This document shows, piece after piece, positions 1-11,182 of a stretch of 64,000 nucleotides of DNA; the first letter of the stretch is position 1, and each line of letters starts with the position of its first letter. Source of the DNA: Onthophagus taurus (Eukaryota > Arthropoda > Insecta > Coleoptera > Scarabaeidae); contig NC_091972.1 of assembly GCF_036711975.1 (NCBI RefSeq), positions 18,481,001 to 18,545,000 on the forward strand, written 5' to 3'. The notes beneath the pieces are model-generated. The model saw only the letters and a program-made list of their open reading frames with translations, made no database searches and had not been told where the DNA came from. The position numbers were made by a program, and so were the translations under genes.

Positions 1-1
1 C

Positions 2-355
2 GCTCCAATAAATAGCACTTCAAATGTTAGTAATATAACAGCTACTTCCAGTGCGAATACTCCCGAAAATTCCATTCAACCAGTTGGAGTTAACAACAGC
101 ATTCAAACACAATATCCGTATGGTTATGGACAATATTGGTATCCTCAGGGTTACCCCCAAGGGTACATGCAAGGTTATGCTGCTTATCAATACCCTTATG
201 CAGCAGCCGCAACCGGACAACAATACTGTGTGGTACCTCAACAAGGGGGCCAATGGACAACGACGGCGACAGCGGGGGCTGGTCAAGGTGCAGGACAACA
301 ACAAAACGCCGCTCCTGTTATGTATGCAACCATGCAAAAGTATCCGTCGCAGTAA
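2..355 (+). CDS. C-terminal end of a Q/G/Y/A-rich protein (possibly TIA-1/Rox8-like RNA-binding protein)
   Basis: The frame is open from the window edge to TAA at 353-355, giving about 117 residues. The tail has an N/S/T-rich start, then repeated Y-G/Y-P-Q-G-Y units (PQGYPQGYMQGY), an alanine run, and a Q/G/A/T segment ending in KYPSQ. Such low-complexity prion-like tails are typical of RNA-binding proteins of the TIA-1/TIAR (Rox8) type, where they follow three RRM domains; no RRM lies in this window, so the family name is a guess. No splice acceptor is visible, so this is probably the interior of the last exon. A damaged copy of this segment and its 3' UTR lies at 7337-10136, which supports it being transcribed or recently duplicated. 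Coding status is fairly sure, identity is not. Confidence 0.6.
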   Translation, partial: APINSTSNVSNITATSSANTPENSIQPVGVNNSIQTQYPYGYGQYWYPQGYPQGYMQGYAAYQYPYAAAATGQQYCVVPQQGGQWTTTATAGAGQGAGQQQNAAPVMYATMQKYPSQ

Positions 356-2306
356 AATAAACAACACATTTGAAAATGGACGCTTTAAATATTATGTAAT
401 TATGAGAAAAAAAAAATTATGTTGAAAAATGAAGTTAAAAAAAAGTAAGGAAGAAAAGAAGATGATGAAAAGTGTTATTATTATTTTTTTATTATTATTG
501 CATTTGATTGCAACAAGAAAAAACTACATAATTCAAAAAACAAGGTGTTTATATCTAAAAAATTAAAAAAAAAAACTACTTAAAAGAAGGTAGGGAAAAA
601 ATAAATAAAAATGATGATGATGATAGGACTATTATTATTACCAATACGTTGACAAATACAAAAACTTAAAATTAGTGATTGTATAAAGGTTTATAAAATT
701 TGAAGCGTTTGTTCAATTTCGTCTAAAATTAAGAAAATAAAATAGAAAAAAAAAGGAGGAAAAATAATAATTTTGATATTTCCTTAGTTCTTTTAGTTTA
801 CTTTAATAACCAGGACAACAAAACTGTCCTTTATAAAAAAAAACATCATCACAACCACAAAAATTTAGTTAATTTTTTTTGTGTTTCAAATCCTAAGCAG
901 TTATAAATTTGATTCATTCACTTTTTCAAAGCACATTTTCAACAATCTCATACTTAAAACTAATTATCATCTCATTGATACTAATTATTGGTTAAAATTA
1001 CTCAATTTGTAATCACAAATAGCTTTATTATCTAAAAATTTCCGCTTTAAGTAAACATTTTGAAATGATTCTGAAATAAATTTTGAACAATGTGTCATAA
1101 TTTGACATTTAAAGTAATAAAATTTATGCTTAATTAACAACAATTTGATATAAAATGAATTAAGCATTGTTGTAGAAATGATATTAAAACTTAATTTTTA
1201 ATAATATATAACAATAATGAAACACCTTAGCAAGAATTTTCAATAAAATTTGAGTTATAACGACTAAAATATGATTTAAAAATACGTTGGTTTTTTTGCT
1301 TAAACAAAAAATTGTATTAATCAATTTGTAGCTGCTTAAGATGTTGTAATTTTTACTTTAAACCTATGTTTAAAAACGGTGGAGAGTGAAAAATATGTAA
1401 ATAAAAATGTCCTCTCTAAGAAAAGAATAAATAAAAATTGTTGTCATTATTATTATAATTATTATTACTAAAAAAAAAGTATATGTGATATTTTCCGACT
1501 TTTTTCTATACAAAAAAGAAGTATTTACGAGACAATATTTCCATTTTTTTTTTAATTTGAATATTAAATTGCAGTATGGAAGATTGAATGAAAGAAGAAA
1601 TTGAATAAACTTTGGAAAAAGATTATAATAAACGTCTAGAAATTATTGTTGGTAATTTATTATCAATGTTAATACCATTTCTTATGTTTTTGTTGTGTCA
1701 TATTTATTAATTTCTAGACGTTTAATGATACACTTCATTACGTATCCTATAAATACGCATTTGGGGATGCGTAATGAAGGATTTAATAACATCTCGAAAA
1801 CGATAGTTTTTTGGAGATATAATCAATTTTTTGTTTTAGATAATCTCATAAAACATCAACGAAAAAAGCATAAATTAAAATAATAATAAGCAACATGATA
1901 CAATCTTTTCGGATTTTTTTGCCGTTGTTCGAAAATAAGGCACAAAAATGGCATTAATTATTTGTTGTATACTGTGTTGATGTTTAAAACCTCTTAACTA
2001 CATAACTTAATCCTTGGGGAAAAAATTTTGATATAACACATTACAAAGTTATATATGCAGCTAAGAGTTTTTGATAATTAACACATTCATTTTTGTTTGT
2101 AAAGAATTTTTTGTAAGTAAATTCGAAGAATTTTCTATGAGTTGAAAGATTGTGTAGATGGCTAAGAATTATAGGTTAGGATTACTATTATTACGAATTA
2201 TTATCATCATCAAATATTCTCTTATAAAAAAACGAAATTAAAGAAAGGCAAACAACAACAAAGAAGACTAACTCATATTGTTATCACAACTACCGGTTGA
2301 TGAATA
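356..2306 (+). other. AT-rich probable 3' UTR and intergenic DNA
   Basis: No supported coding sequence. Long A and T runs and AATAAA-type signals occur (for example near 1426 and, further on, at 2620). The first 280 bases are shared with the copy at 7420-7639 and 10091-10136, consistent with 3' UTR. The transcript end cannot be placed. Confidence 0.4.
1629..1724. repeat. Perfect 17-bp inverted repeat (hairpin) with 62-nt loop
   Basis: The arms at 1629-1645 (TAAACGTCTAGAAATTA) and 1708-1724 are exact reverse complements. It could be a MITE remnant or an RNA hairpin in the 3' UTR. No target duplication was seen. Confidence 0.55.
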
Positions 2307-2381
2307 CAGTCAAGTCTGGATATAATAAAATTTCGGGTTGTCCTGAACTGATTTTTGCGGAATTATATCCGGAATTAACTG
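2307..2381. mobile_element. 75-bp palindromic MITE with TA target duplication
   Basis: The ends are imperfect inverted repeats (CAGTCAAGTCTGGATATAAT at left; the right end reads similarly in reverse complement) and TA stands on both sides. The size, TA duplication and CAG start suit a pogo/Tc1-type miniature element. Confidence 0.5.
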
Positions 2382-3387
2382 TAATAATAAAAATATGCGT
2401 GTAGCAACCGTCTTTTTTGTTCTCTTTTAATGAAGTAATAACTGGCATTTTGTGCGACGAACTGAGTGATTAAAATAATTATAAGTGCGTGAGTGTGAAT
2501 GGGGCAGATATATATCGCCGATAAAATAAACAAGAAAAATACAAGTGTGGTAAAAATGTAAACAACTGTTTTATTTTTCTTGTCTCTTTTGTAAGAAATG
2601 TATATGCTAGTTGTTAACGAATAAACAAAAAGTCAGGTCTGGGATAGTTTCTGTTTTATTTTATTCTTTTCAATTATTTCTTCATTTATCATATATAGCT
2701 ACACATGGTTATGACAGTATATGTACAAAGCATAAAAGTGGCTACACACGTAACTGCAAACTTGACAAGTATGCATGATCAATCTTTTTGTACAAGTATG
2801 CTTTAGCGTTTGTAAGATAATTTTGCACAAATATTTTGCTTGTGCAATCTGCTTGATGATGGATTGAATTTTAATCAGCTTGCGCAAGCGAAACCGCACC
2901 AAGCACACTACTTGACATGTGGCGAGACGTAGTGATTTCTCCTTATGTGTAGGGATTTTTCAGCCTAAAAATGGCGTAGGGAGGTTTTCTTTAATTTATG
3001 AAATATGTAGGGATATTTGCCAATAATAGTAGGGGTCGTAATCTGAGTCCGCACTGAGGGACATTATTCTGACAGGAAAAATTTATTTTTGAATGTATTT
3101 CTTGAAATATTTTTTTGTTTTAAGAGTTTAGTTCTTTCGTGGGGTGTTATGGCTTCTCATGATCGTATCCTTTCTTTTAATTAAAGGTGCTACAAGTGAC
3201 AGAAGGTTCCTATAAGTTTGAGATAATTATGCCAGGCACGTGGATATATCTTCAATTCACTCAGTAAATTAATATGGGAGTATGTTATCTTTTCAATAAC
3301 CACTCTTTACACCATATACCACGTTTCTTCTTCCGCGTTTTCCTCTCAAGGACAAGGCAAGAAGCAGCCAGTGCGAGCGCATCGTCG

Positions 3388-6300
3388 CACTATGGAAAAT
3401 TTAGTCCGTTTGCTGATCAAAAATCAATAACTTTTTTGTTTTTAAAGGTAAACCTTTCAAACTTTGTACGAATATTCTACATTACAGGAAGTAAGAGTAC
3501 CAATTTTCTTTTTATTATTATTTTATTATTTATTATTATTTTTATTTCCTCATATGTACGAACTATAAGACAAACTATTGTAATCACGAAAAATCCGTTT
3601 CGAGGTTTTGATAAATCTTTACATTTGATGGTCCTAGAATCTATTTTGACCATTTTAGCATTACATTTGTATATGTATTAGTATACAGTATGTACTATAC
3701 ACGTGCGTTTGTAAACATGATAACTCAAAGACCCAATCATCTACTTCGATGAAATTTGGTATACGGCTATTAAATTAAGACAGTTGATCTCTACCAACTT
3801 TTGCGACAAATTACGAAGTAGCAGTTTACTTTAATAGATTTAGAAACTGCTTCATATAAATTTTCATATAACTTGCACTTTAAATAGAGATTATCAGATA
3901 AAATATTGTATAAATCTGAATAAGAATGAGTAACTTTCAGATACAAAATTCCTACCACCTCACATAACCGAAAGTAGTACTTTACCTGAACCTGTAACCA
4001 TTTGTTTCATATAAACTGGTACTAAGTAAAAAAAAATATTAATATTTTGTATAAGCCTTTATATGAAAAATGTATAGATAAAAAATTACATTGAAATCAT
4101 GAAACCGAAAGTAGTATTTTACTTAACAAATCACCTCCACATGCAATTTTACATATAGGAGTTAAAATAAAGTAAATTCTACAATTATTTTGAATTTAGT
4201 GCCTTTTTTAAAGTATTTTTCCAAACATTTATTTTTCAGTCGTATAAAAATGTGAGAAAGTCGAGTGTAGAGCACTTTAGTTTTATTATTATTATGCAAT
4301 TTAAGAAAAAAATATACAAAAACTGCATTATTGGTTGATAGAATGTATCTTTTTATATTTTTCATTTAATGTCACCTCCTAAAAACAGGATTAAAATATG
4401 TTAAACAATTTTATATGTACATAATTATAGGTATACACAATTATATGTATATTTTGTTATTTTTTTATGAATATTACTGATATTGCAGAGTAATATTATT
4501 TTTGAACAAAACCCTAACAGTCTATCTGAGATATAAATATTATAATACAATGTACAATATACATATAATAACGTTTAACTCGTCCACTATTCCATCATTG
4601 CCTGACGCTGTTCAACTTATTCAATTTAATTTTCAGAAACCAGGTGATGCTGTGTTAAAAGAGCTAGGGTTTCTTCATCAAGTTTCTTTACATTTTTAAT
4701 GCACTGCTTTCTAATATTTGTTATGTATGGATCTGATGTATAAAGGAGTGTATGAAATACATCTTCGTTTGTAGCATATCTAGAACATTTTCGTGCGTGA
4801 TGTAGTCTAAATTTTTTGTAATCTTTATTTCGAGATTCCTGTGCATCTTCTGATAGCTGTCCAATAGGTAAAATTGCAAAATGTCGTATGATACGTTCAC
4901 CATGAAGTAATATTTTATGTACTGAAGATGGCATGTAATACCAGTCATAATTTTTAATATATATTTTTGCCGTTTCCGTCGCATATTCTCCAAATTTATC
5001 TGGATCTACCATAACACCCGATGTCAACGCCTGAAGAATTATATAAAATCGCTTAATCAATATTTCGTCGACACCGGTAATTTCTGCCGAAGAAGAAGCA
5101 TTACAAAAAAATCTAGCAGTATTTCCATCGTTTATATTATCACTTATTTGCTTTGGCTTATCAATAATCAAACCAAGCTCTTTGCCGAATCGTGCCTGGA
5201 CCAAAGCTTTCTTATCTTTTTTTAATTGTTTATTTTCTTCGGTAGTAGCTGACCACTTTCGGAAGGGTAGATTATATGATATGTGCAAAATCATCTCCAT
5301 ACAACGTATCCAGGCATGTAGCGTTGATAATCCATAGCGAAATGCATTATCATTTTCTGGTCGTGCTGCCACCTTTTCTAAATTATTCATTTGCCGTGGA
5401 TTAGCACCGCAAACAGTGCACGTGGAACATGAAGGTGTACCTTTTATTGTTTGGGCAACTTTTCCATCTATCATGGTGAGAAACATGTCATGTTTGATTT
5501 GTATTGCTTTTCCTTGCTTTGTAATTACCGATGGACCCAAACTATCAATTTGACTTTGTATACCATCCACAACGGATTTCGTTTTCTCGGGAGTCTCTTT
5601 AGAAAACTCAATTGAAATTGGTCGACAGAACCGCACAGAAGAGGGAACAGGATTTTGCCACACTACCTTACCAGTTTCTTCGTCAATTAATCTAATAGGT
5701 ACAAATGAAGCTATGAACAAATTAGCATCACATACCACATTAGACTGCTTTTTTTACTTTCCTGGATGTTGTGATAAAGTGGCAGTAAAAAGCAGCTTTT
5801 CTCATTGGTTAGATTTCTAAGGTATAAATATTGTGCTTTAGTCAAATCTAAATCAATGTAAACGCTTAATGCTTCATCTGCAGTCAATGGTTGTGATTTA
5901 TTATGGTGGATCTGTTTTAAAATTGCTTTCTTTTCATCACGCTGCAAATCTCTTATAGTCTCCACTAAATTTGCTTCATCACTTTCTCCCATTGACCGTA
6001 ATCCCTGAATATACGCACTGTATATGCGATCAAATCCATATTCATTTAGCAATGTGCTATTTTTTCGTCTCTTACTAGATGTTGCAGAATCTTCATAAGG
6101 TAGATACGGTCTTGCCATCGGCCGTTGAAGATTTATCCACGCCAACTAAATTAATTGGAAACAATACGTGACCGAAAACTGATTACATATTGTGCTGAAT
6201 AACTTAAAAGCATACTTAGAAACAAATTTTTATAAAAATAATTTTAAAATTAAACTATTTTTTTAATAATTAAAAATGATTTGGGTTTTATATTGAAATA

Positions 6301-6989
6301 AAAATGTACTAAGAATATAACTTTTGTGGACACACTGTATAGCATTGTTTCATCCGATTTTCTGAAAATTGGTTATATTCTCGTTATATTATTATTCTGT
6401 ATGCCAAGGTTAAGCTACTTAACCTAAAAAAAGCCATATTGCATTTAAGCTATGTACGTCGTTAGTAAACAAAGTAACACTTCCGTGCGTGTCGTGGACC
6501 TCTTCGTTTTTTGGTCATAACTTCTAAATAGGCAAATGTTGGCAGCTAATTTTTTTTACATATTTTAAAGCAATAAATAGTCTTTAAAATTATATATATT
6601 TTAGACCATCGCTAAACATCGCTAACTGCTAAAACTCTAGCTAAAGTTAAAGAAATCTCGAAATTGATGGCATCGGATAATCCCGCGTTTATTGTTAAAA
6701 TACAACGATGAAATTATTTATTGATACCTGAATTAGGTTCTCCATTGAACAACCTTTTCGGGAAGATATGACGTTATATAGGTTTCACACTAAAACTTTA
6801 TATTAGCATATACATGACATATAAACTTTGATAATTTTTTTTTACTTAAATACGTCATATAAAAATAAAACTTATGTTAATTAATAAAATCTGACATTTC
6901 TACTATAGGATTCAATTGAAAAAAGAAATAAATTCCGACTTTCGAAAAACCCATTTATGATCAGCCAACGACTCAAATTGCCCATAGTG
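3388..6989 (-). mobile_element. Transib DNA transposon (RAG1 relatives), 3.6 kb
   Basis: Both ends start CACTATGG (left 3388; right end in reverse complement) and stay similar for about 40 bp. CACTATG fits the Transib consensus CACWATG, which resembles the recombination-signal heptamer. A 5-bp GC-rich direct repeat, CGTCG, flanks the element at 3383-3387 and 6990-6994, exactly the length and composition expected of Transib target duplications. The interior holds a RAG1-like transposase relic on the minus strand. About 1.2 kb left of it and 0.8 kb right of it is non-coding. It sits inside the TIR element of 2738-7120. Confidence 0.9.
4626..6145 (-). pseudogene. Transib transposase, frameshifted and internally deleted
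   Basis: There are two reading frames. 6145-5711 gives about 140 N-terminal residues (LTADEALSVYIDLDLTKAQY). 5738-4626 gives about 370 residues with VRFCRPISIEF, the TMIDGK motif (expected second catalytic Asp), a zinc-type CTVCGANPRQMN, and a C-terminal block LSEDAQESRNKDYKKFR that lines up with the region of the catalytic Glu in RAG1 (ESGNK). The frames are offset at a run of seven A near 5750. The segment that carries the first catalytic Asp in Transib/RAG1 proteins (D-G-x-x-G region, roughly 100 residues) is absent at the junction, so the total is about 510 instead of about 650-700 residues. In the parent family the enzyme cuts and joins DNA at CACWATG ends; this copy should be inactive. 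Confidence 0.85.
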
Positions 6990-7639
6990 CGTCGTCCGAG
7001 CTCAACATAGTCCAAGCGTAAATTGGCGCTTGCTCAAGCATACTTGTATCGTGTGGTGTCGAAGGGACAAAAATATTGATCATGTATGCTTGTCAAGTTT
7101 GCAGTTACGTGTGTAGCCACCTTAAGACATAACATGTATAGAGTATAAAACAAAATATAACACATATACATAGTTAACATAAAGGTTGAAGAAATCATCC
7201 AAGATATGCCTATATTTCGCAGTTATTGACAATATTTTCAATGGTCTAGTTCTCTTCTGCAATCCCACATTCGGGGTTCGGGGCTTTATTCCATTTATGG
7301 AGTGAATCTCTGCATAAGCCGCGTTGTTCCAAGCATTCAAACACAATATAGGTGCAGGACAACAAAAAATGCTGCTCTTGTTATGTACGCAACTATACAA
7401 AAGTGTCCGGAGCAGTAAAAATAAACAACACAATGTTTTGAAAATGAGCGCTTTAAATATTAGGTAATTATGAGAAAAAAATTATGTTTAAAAATGAAGT
7501 TAAAAAAAAGTAAGGAAGAAAAGTGTTATTATTATTATTTCTTATTATTATTACATTTGATTGCAACAAAAAAAACTATATAATTCAAAAAACAAGGTAT
7601 TTATATCTAAAAAATTTAAAAAAAAAAACTACTTAAAAG

Positions 7640-10090
7640 TATGAAACAACCAGAAGGTAGTCCCAGAAGGTAGTACCAGAAGGCGCTGCTAATTTTTCCT
7701 TTCTGTTATTCCTGTCCTTTAACGTGTAATGGTAATAATAATAATAATAATAATATTCTTTATTATCCCAACGGATTACAATCCAATAAAGAGATAATAT
7801 TATATAAATCAACAATAATCAATTCTAAAAGAAAAGATGAAATAAGACAAACAATAAAAAAAAACAAAAAAGATAAACAAAAAAAGAAAATCAAGAACAA
7901 CCTGTCACTCGACCGAATTTGCTGCACGCATTAGTTTGTTTATTGGAGAGTTTAGCCCAACATTGGTGTCAGCACGATTTGGCATATAGGCACTATAAAC
8001 TCGCGCATTTATCCGTGGCACCCTCACATTCAATTGAGCTAGTATTTCCGATGCAACTAGCACACCGCGCACAAACCTCGCAGACAACAATCTTCTACGG
8101 TCCTCAAGGCTCTGGAGGCCATATCGTTGTAGCAGATTTATATAGTTTAGTTCTCCTCTAGGTGGATAATACCCAGAATCGAGGTAGTGGATAAACCTAA
8201 TGAACTTCCTCTGTACTTTCTCGATGGTGGCAATGTGCGTTAAATAAGATGGGGTCCACACAATGCAGCAATATTCAAGTTTACTCCGTACCAGCGTAGA
8301 ATAAAGATCTATTATTGTTTTTAAATTCGTAAACTCCAACGTATTTCTAGTGATAAACCCCAACGTTCTGAGGGCACCATCCGATGTTCTGTCGATATGT
8401 TCATTGAAGGACAAAGTGCCATCAAACCACATTCCAAGATCCTTTACTGTTGAGATACGCAACAAGTGATCCACTCCAAGCACATAATCGAAAAGTATGG
8501 TATTACGTTTTTGACTGTATGTCATTACCTGACATTTAAGAGTATTTAAAGCTAATTTGTTCTCAGAACACCATGAATAAAGTTTATCTAAATCTAACTG
8601 GAGTGATTCACAGTGCTACTCACAACTAATAGATCTAAATAGTTTCAGGTCGTCTGCGTATAAGAGTGAATTCGTGTTGAAAATCGCAGGTAAATCATTT
8701 ATATAGATGTTGAACAGCAAAGGGCCAAGTATAGATCCCTGGGCTACGCCACTAGTAACATCAATCTGTCTTGACTTCATACCACTTAACTCAACGTATT
8801 GTCTGCGATTGGATACATACGATACTAGGAGTCGTGTGAGAAAGTGATCACATCCAAATCTCCACAACTTTTCGGCCAACAAATCATGATCCAAGGAATC
8901 AAAAGCCCGAGAAAAGTCGGTGTATATCACATCCACCTGCTCTCGACAATCTAATGTATTCGATACGTACTGAGTGAAACTGAGTAGGTTGGTGGCTGTG
9001 GATCTACCTTTGCAAAACCCATGTTGTTGGTCAGATATACGGGCCTTAGTGTAAAATTCGATTTTGCGTGTTACAATCTGCTCAAAAAGCTTGGAAAAAT
9101 TATTTATGATGGCTATAGGTCGATAATTTGTTACGCAGTATCTATCACCTTTCTTAAAAACAGGGCAAACTCTGCTCAATTTCAAAATTTTTGGGAATTC
9201 AGAATTTTTGATCATTAAATTGAAAATATGCTGAAGAGGCTGTAATAATACAGGCGCACAGTCTTTGACTATATATTTGGGGGATACCATCTGGACCAGT
9301 CGTAGTTTTTGCCTTAAATTTTTTAAAAGCTTCCACCATCTCATCAGGGCTTACTTCTGAGATGCCGAAAGAAACGCCATCCCATCCATCAGCAACTTGG
9401 CCACCGTTAGGACTGACATCAGGAGCCGGAAGATATATACTCTCAAAATGATGGGCGAACAAATTAATCACAATCTGCAGATCGGAAAAAGTTTCACCAT
9501 CGTGTTTGAGAATATTTGGTGAGACAGCACTGTTTCTGGTCAAATTAACAAATCTCCAAAAACTCTTTGGGTCTTTCTTTATTTTTTGTTCCAAAGATCT
9601 TACGTATTCTCGACGGTCCTCACGCATATGTGTTTTACAGTCCCGGCGGAGACGGACATATCTTATTCGATAAAAGGAGTTATTGGTTCGTCTAGATAAT
9701 TTGTGGTAATGTTTTCTTTGTTTAAGCATTCGTTTTAAGGTGGAGGAGTACCACAAAGGATATTTAGTTTTTATGTGTTTTCCGTTGGTTTTTGGAACAT
9801 ACGCATCCAAGACACTATATAATGTAGTATAGAAAACATCACAGGAGACTTCAACTGATGATAAAGACAGCAAGTAATTCCAATCAATATTCAACATTGC
9901 GCTGTATAGGTCGGGCAGGTTAGCTCTTTTGAAGCAATACTGGGCGTCTCGATATATGTCTTGAAACGTTGAAGACTGAGATGCAGGTATATTTAGAGTT
10001 TCCAATAATGCTGGATATGGAAGATGTCTTACCTTCTGGTTGTTTCATTTATATATTACACACGTTAATATCAAATTCCGATTAATATTT
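7640..10090 (-). mobile_element. 5'-truncated non-LTR (jockey/CR1/I-like) retrotransposon
   Basis: The insertion interrupts the UTR copy and is flanked by a 10-bp target duplication TACTTAAAAG (7630-7639 and 10090-10099). It reads on the minus strand and has a run of about nine ATT units near 7732-7755, resembling the simple-repeat tails of some non-LTR elements. About 90 further bases lie between that run and the duplication, with three copies of a CCAGAAGGTAGT-like 12-mer. A 19-bp inverted repeat (ATGAAACAACCAGAAGGTA at 7641-7659; reverse complement at 10030-10048) links the two ends, which may reflect template switching during insertion. The endonuclease half is missing. Confidence 0.8.
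7905..10005 (-). pseudogene. ORF2 remnant: linker, reverse transcriptase and C-terminal region
   Basis: Three overlapping or adjoining frames make one broken ORF. 10005-9199 is the region between endonuclease and RT. 9344-8616 carries RT motifs: VCPVFKKGD and NYRPIA, then DFSRAFDSLDHDLL (motif A with catalytic Asp), GVAQGSILGPLLFNIYIND (motif B) and YADDLKLF (motif C). 8525-7905 is the thumb and C-terminal region (LGMWFDGTLSFNEHI, LEYCCIVW). The motif style is that of jockey/CR1/I-type arthropod non-LTR elements; the exact clade needs a tree. There is at least one frameshift between each pair and the 5' endonuclease is lost, so the copy is dead. Confidence 0.85.
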
Positions 10091-10247
10091 ACTTAAAAGA
10101 AGGTATGAAAAAAATAAATAAAAATGATGATGACATAGGTAGGTAGCTGATAGACTGATAAACTTCGAGTTATAGATTTTAGTAGAAATGTGCTTTTCTA
10201 ATACGTATATTTAAAATAGAAATCTGAATACTATTGTAAGTAGAAAA

Positions 10248-10987
10248 CTAATAAGTTTTCTTAAAATAATCCCTAATTTTCTTTTGGCTTAAAGCGCACA
10301 ACGACTCTTTGTCGAAAAAATCTTCTATGAAATGTAGAGAATTATGAATATTATCTGGAACATTCTCTTTTGACAATACAAAGGTTTCAAGCTTTCTAAG
10401 AAAGGAATAAGCTTCATCAAACGTAGGCACAGCGATAAATACTTCATTTTCAAGATTATCATCACCCTCATCTAATTCTGAAACAATAAGAACATTAGGT
10501 TTGTTTTGGTTCAAGAGTCTGTAATTTTTGAGCCTGAGTCTATGTGGTTTGATTCTGTAGTTCCGCACGGTTCTGAACTGCAGAACTAAAGCAAGCCTAT
10601 TATTATTGCAACATTTGTAACAAACTATGCTAGCGGATTTCCTAAAAATTACATACACATACCGTTTTTATATGGAATTGAAGTTCTCATAACGTTGTCT
10701 AAAATAACTTTGTTGGAACGTCCATCATCGATATTTATATAATCATCAAATGAACAGTGTATATCTATAGCGGTTTCATATAAAGCGCCTCATTTCAGAC
10801 AAGGGAAGAAGATCCTCTTCGTCCCAATAATCTTTTTCCAGCATTTCGTCGTTGCGAGGACATTTGTTGGATACGAACCAACATTAAAAATCCGGGACAT
10901 TTGAAAAATTTGGAAGCGAGGGCTGTTTTCTAGCATTTCTTCTAAGAAGGAGAAGGTTAGATTTTCATTTTTAGAGTGCTTGGACAA
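10248..10987 (-). pseudogene. Decayed ORF, possibly a Tigger/pogo-type transposase tail
   Basis: 10658-10248 encodes about 136 residues ending FIEDFFDKESLCALSQKKIRDYFKKT, which resembles the ends of Tigger/Jerky-type DDE proteins (helical segment, then QKKI-D-F/Y-F). Upstream, 10987-10940 (SKHSKNENLTFSFLEEM) and about 10839-10690 ([13 protein letters not shown], then in another frame ETAIDIHCSFDDY) read as earlier parts of the same kind of ORF, interrupted by the METTL14-derived insertion and by frameshifts. No catalytic core is visible. Family assignment is tentative. Confidence 0.35.
10840..10939 (+). other. 84-bp METTL14-derived insertion flanked by an 8-bp duplication
   Basis: 10843-10930 matches METTL14 codons for [18 protein letters not shown]... 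with about two mismatches in 88 bases, in the plus orientation. The insert (10848-10931) is flanked by direct copies of AGCATTTC (10840-10847 and 10932-10939). Removing the insert and one copy restores the host frame [10 protein letters not shown] on the minus strand. Five bases of the left copy (ATTTC) also belong to the METTL14 match, so there is microhomology at that junction. Confidence 0.8.
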
Positions 10988-11182
10988 ATTAGATCGCCTT
11001 TAATATAATATGTATAGTGTTTGCTGGAAGATCAACAAGTGTTTTAACATTTAGATCAACCAATAAACTAGCTTGTATGAAAATTAGTTGATATTTGTCT
11101 CTTTGGATTTGCATCTTTTGTTTTTTTTATCTCTTTTTTGTACATTTATTTTGTGCTGTAGTTTTGAACTAAATAAATTGAA
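10988..11182. other. Short AT-rich spacer
   Basis: Nothing recognisable was found between the decayed ORF and the 3' end of the THAP gene. Confidence 0.3.

Larger units (their letters stand above)
2738..7120. mobile_element. Terminal-inverted-repeat element of unassigned superfamily, split by a Transib insertion
   Basis: The outer ends are inverted repeats of about 45 bp starting GTGGCTACACACGTAACTGC (2738 onward, and 7120 backward). Further in are variants of short CTTG/CAAG subterminal motifs on both sides. The element itself consists of 2738-3387 plus 6995-7120, about 780 bp without the Transib inside it, and it has no coding capacity of its own. I could not find a convincing target-site duplication, so the superfamily is left open. 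Confidence 0.6.
7337..10136 (+). pseudogene. Damaged copy of the gene end at 1-630, split by a retrotransposon
   Basis: 7337-7639 and 10091-10136 together repeat the window-start gene: the AGCATTCAAACACAATAT stretch, then (after loss of about 165 bp) the codons for VMYATMQK-like residues, the stop, and the A/T-rich 3' UTR up to the GATGATGA run. The coding part has the internal deletion and substitutions, so it cannot encode the original tail. Because the source lies within one exon, the copy may be retroposed or a plain duplication. The two halves are separated by a 2.45-kb element. Confidence 0.8.

Noticed and set aside
3274-3681. 135-codon open frame on the plus strand
   Set aside because: It crosses the left boundary of the Transib insertion and is composed of AT-rich hydrophobic codons with no recognisable domain.
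2738-7120. Treating the GTGGCTAC repeats as the ends of the Transib
   Set aside because: CACTATGG ends with a CGTCG duplication lie further in at 3388 and 6989 and fit Transib exactly.
10790-10987. 65-codon minus-strand frame with VGSYPTNV-type residues
   Set aside because: Its middle is the antisense of the inserted METTL14 fragment; only the outer parts read like the host ORF.
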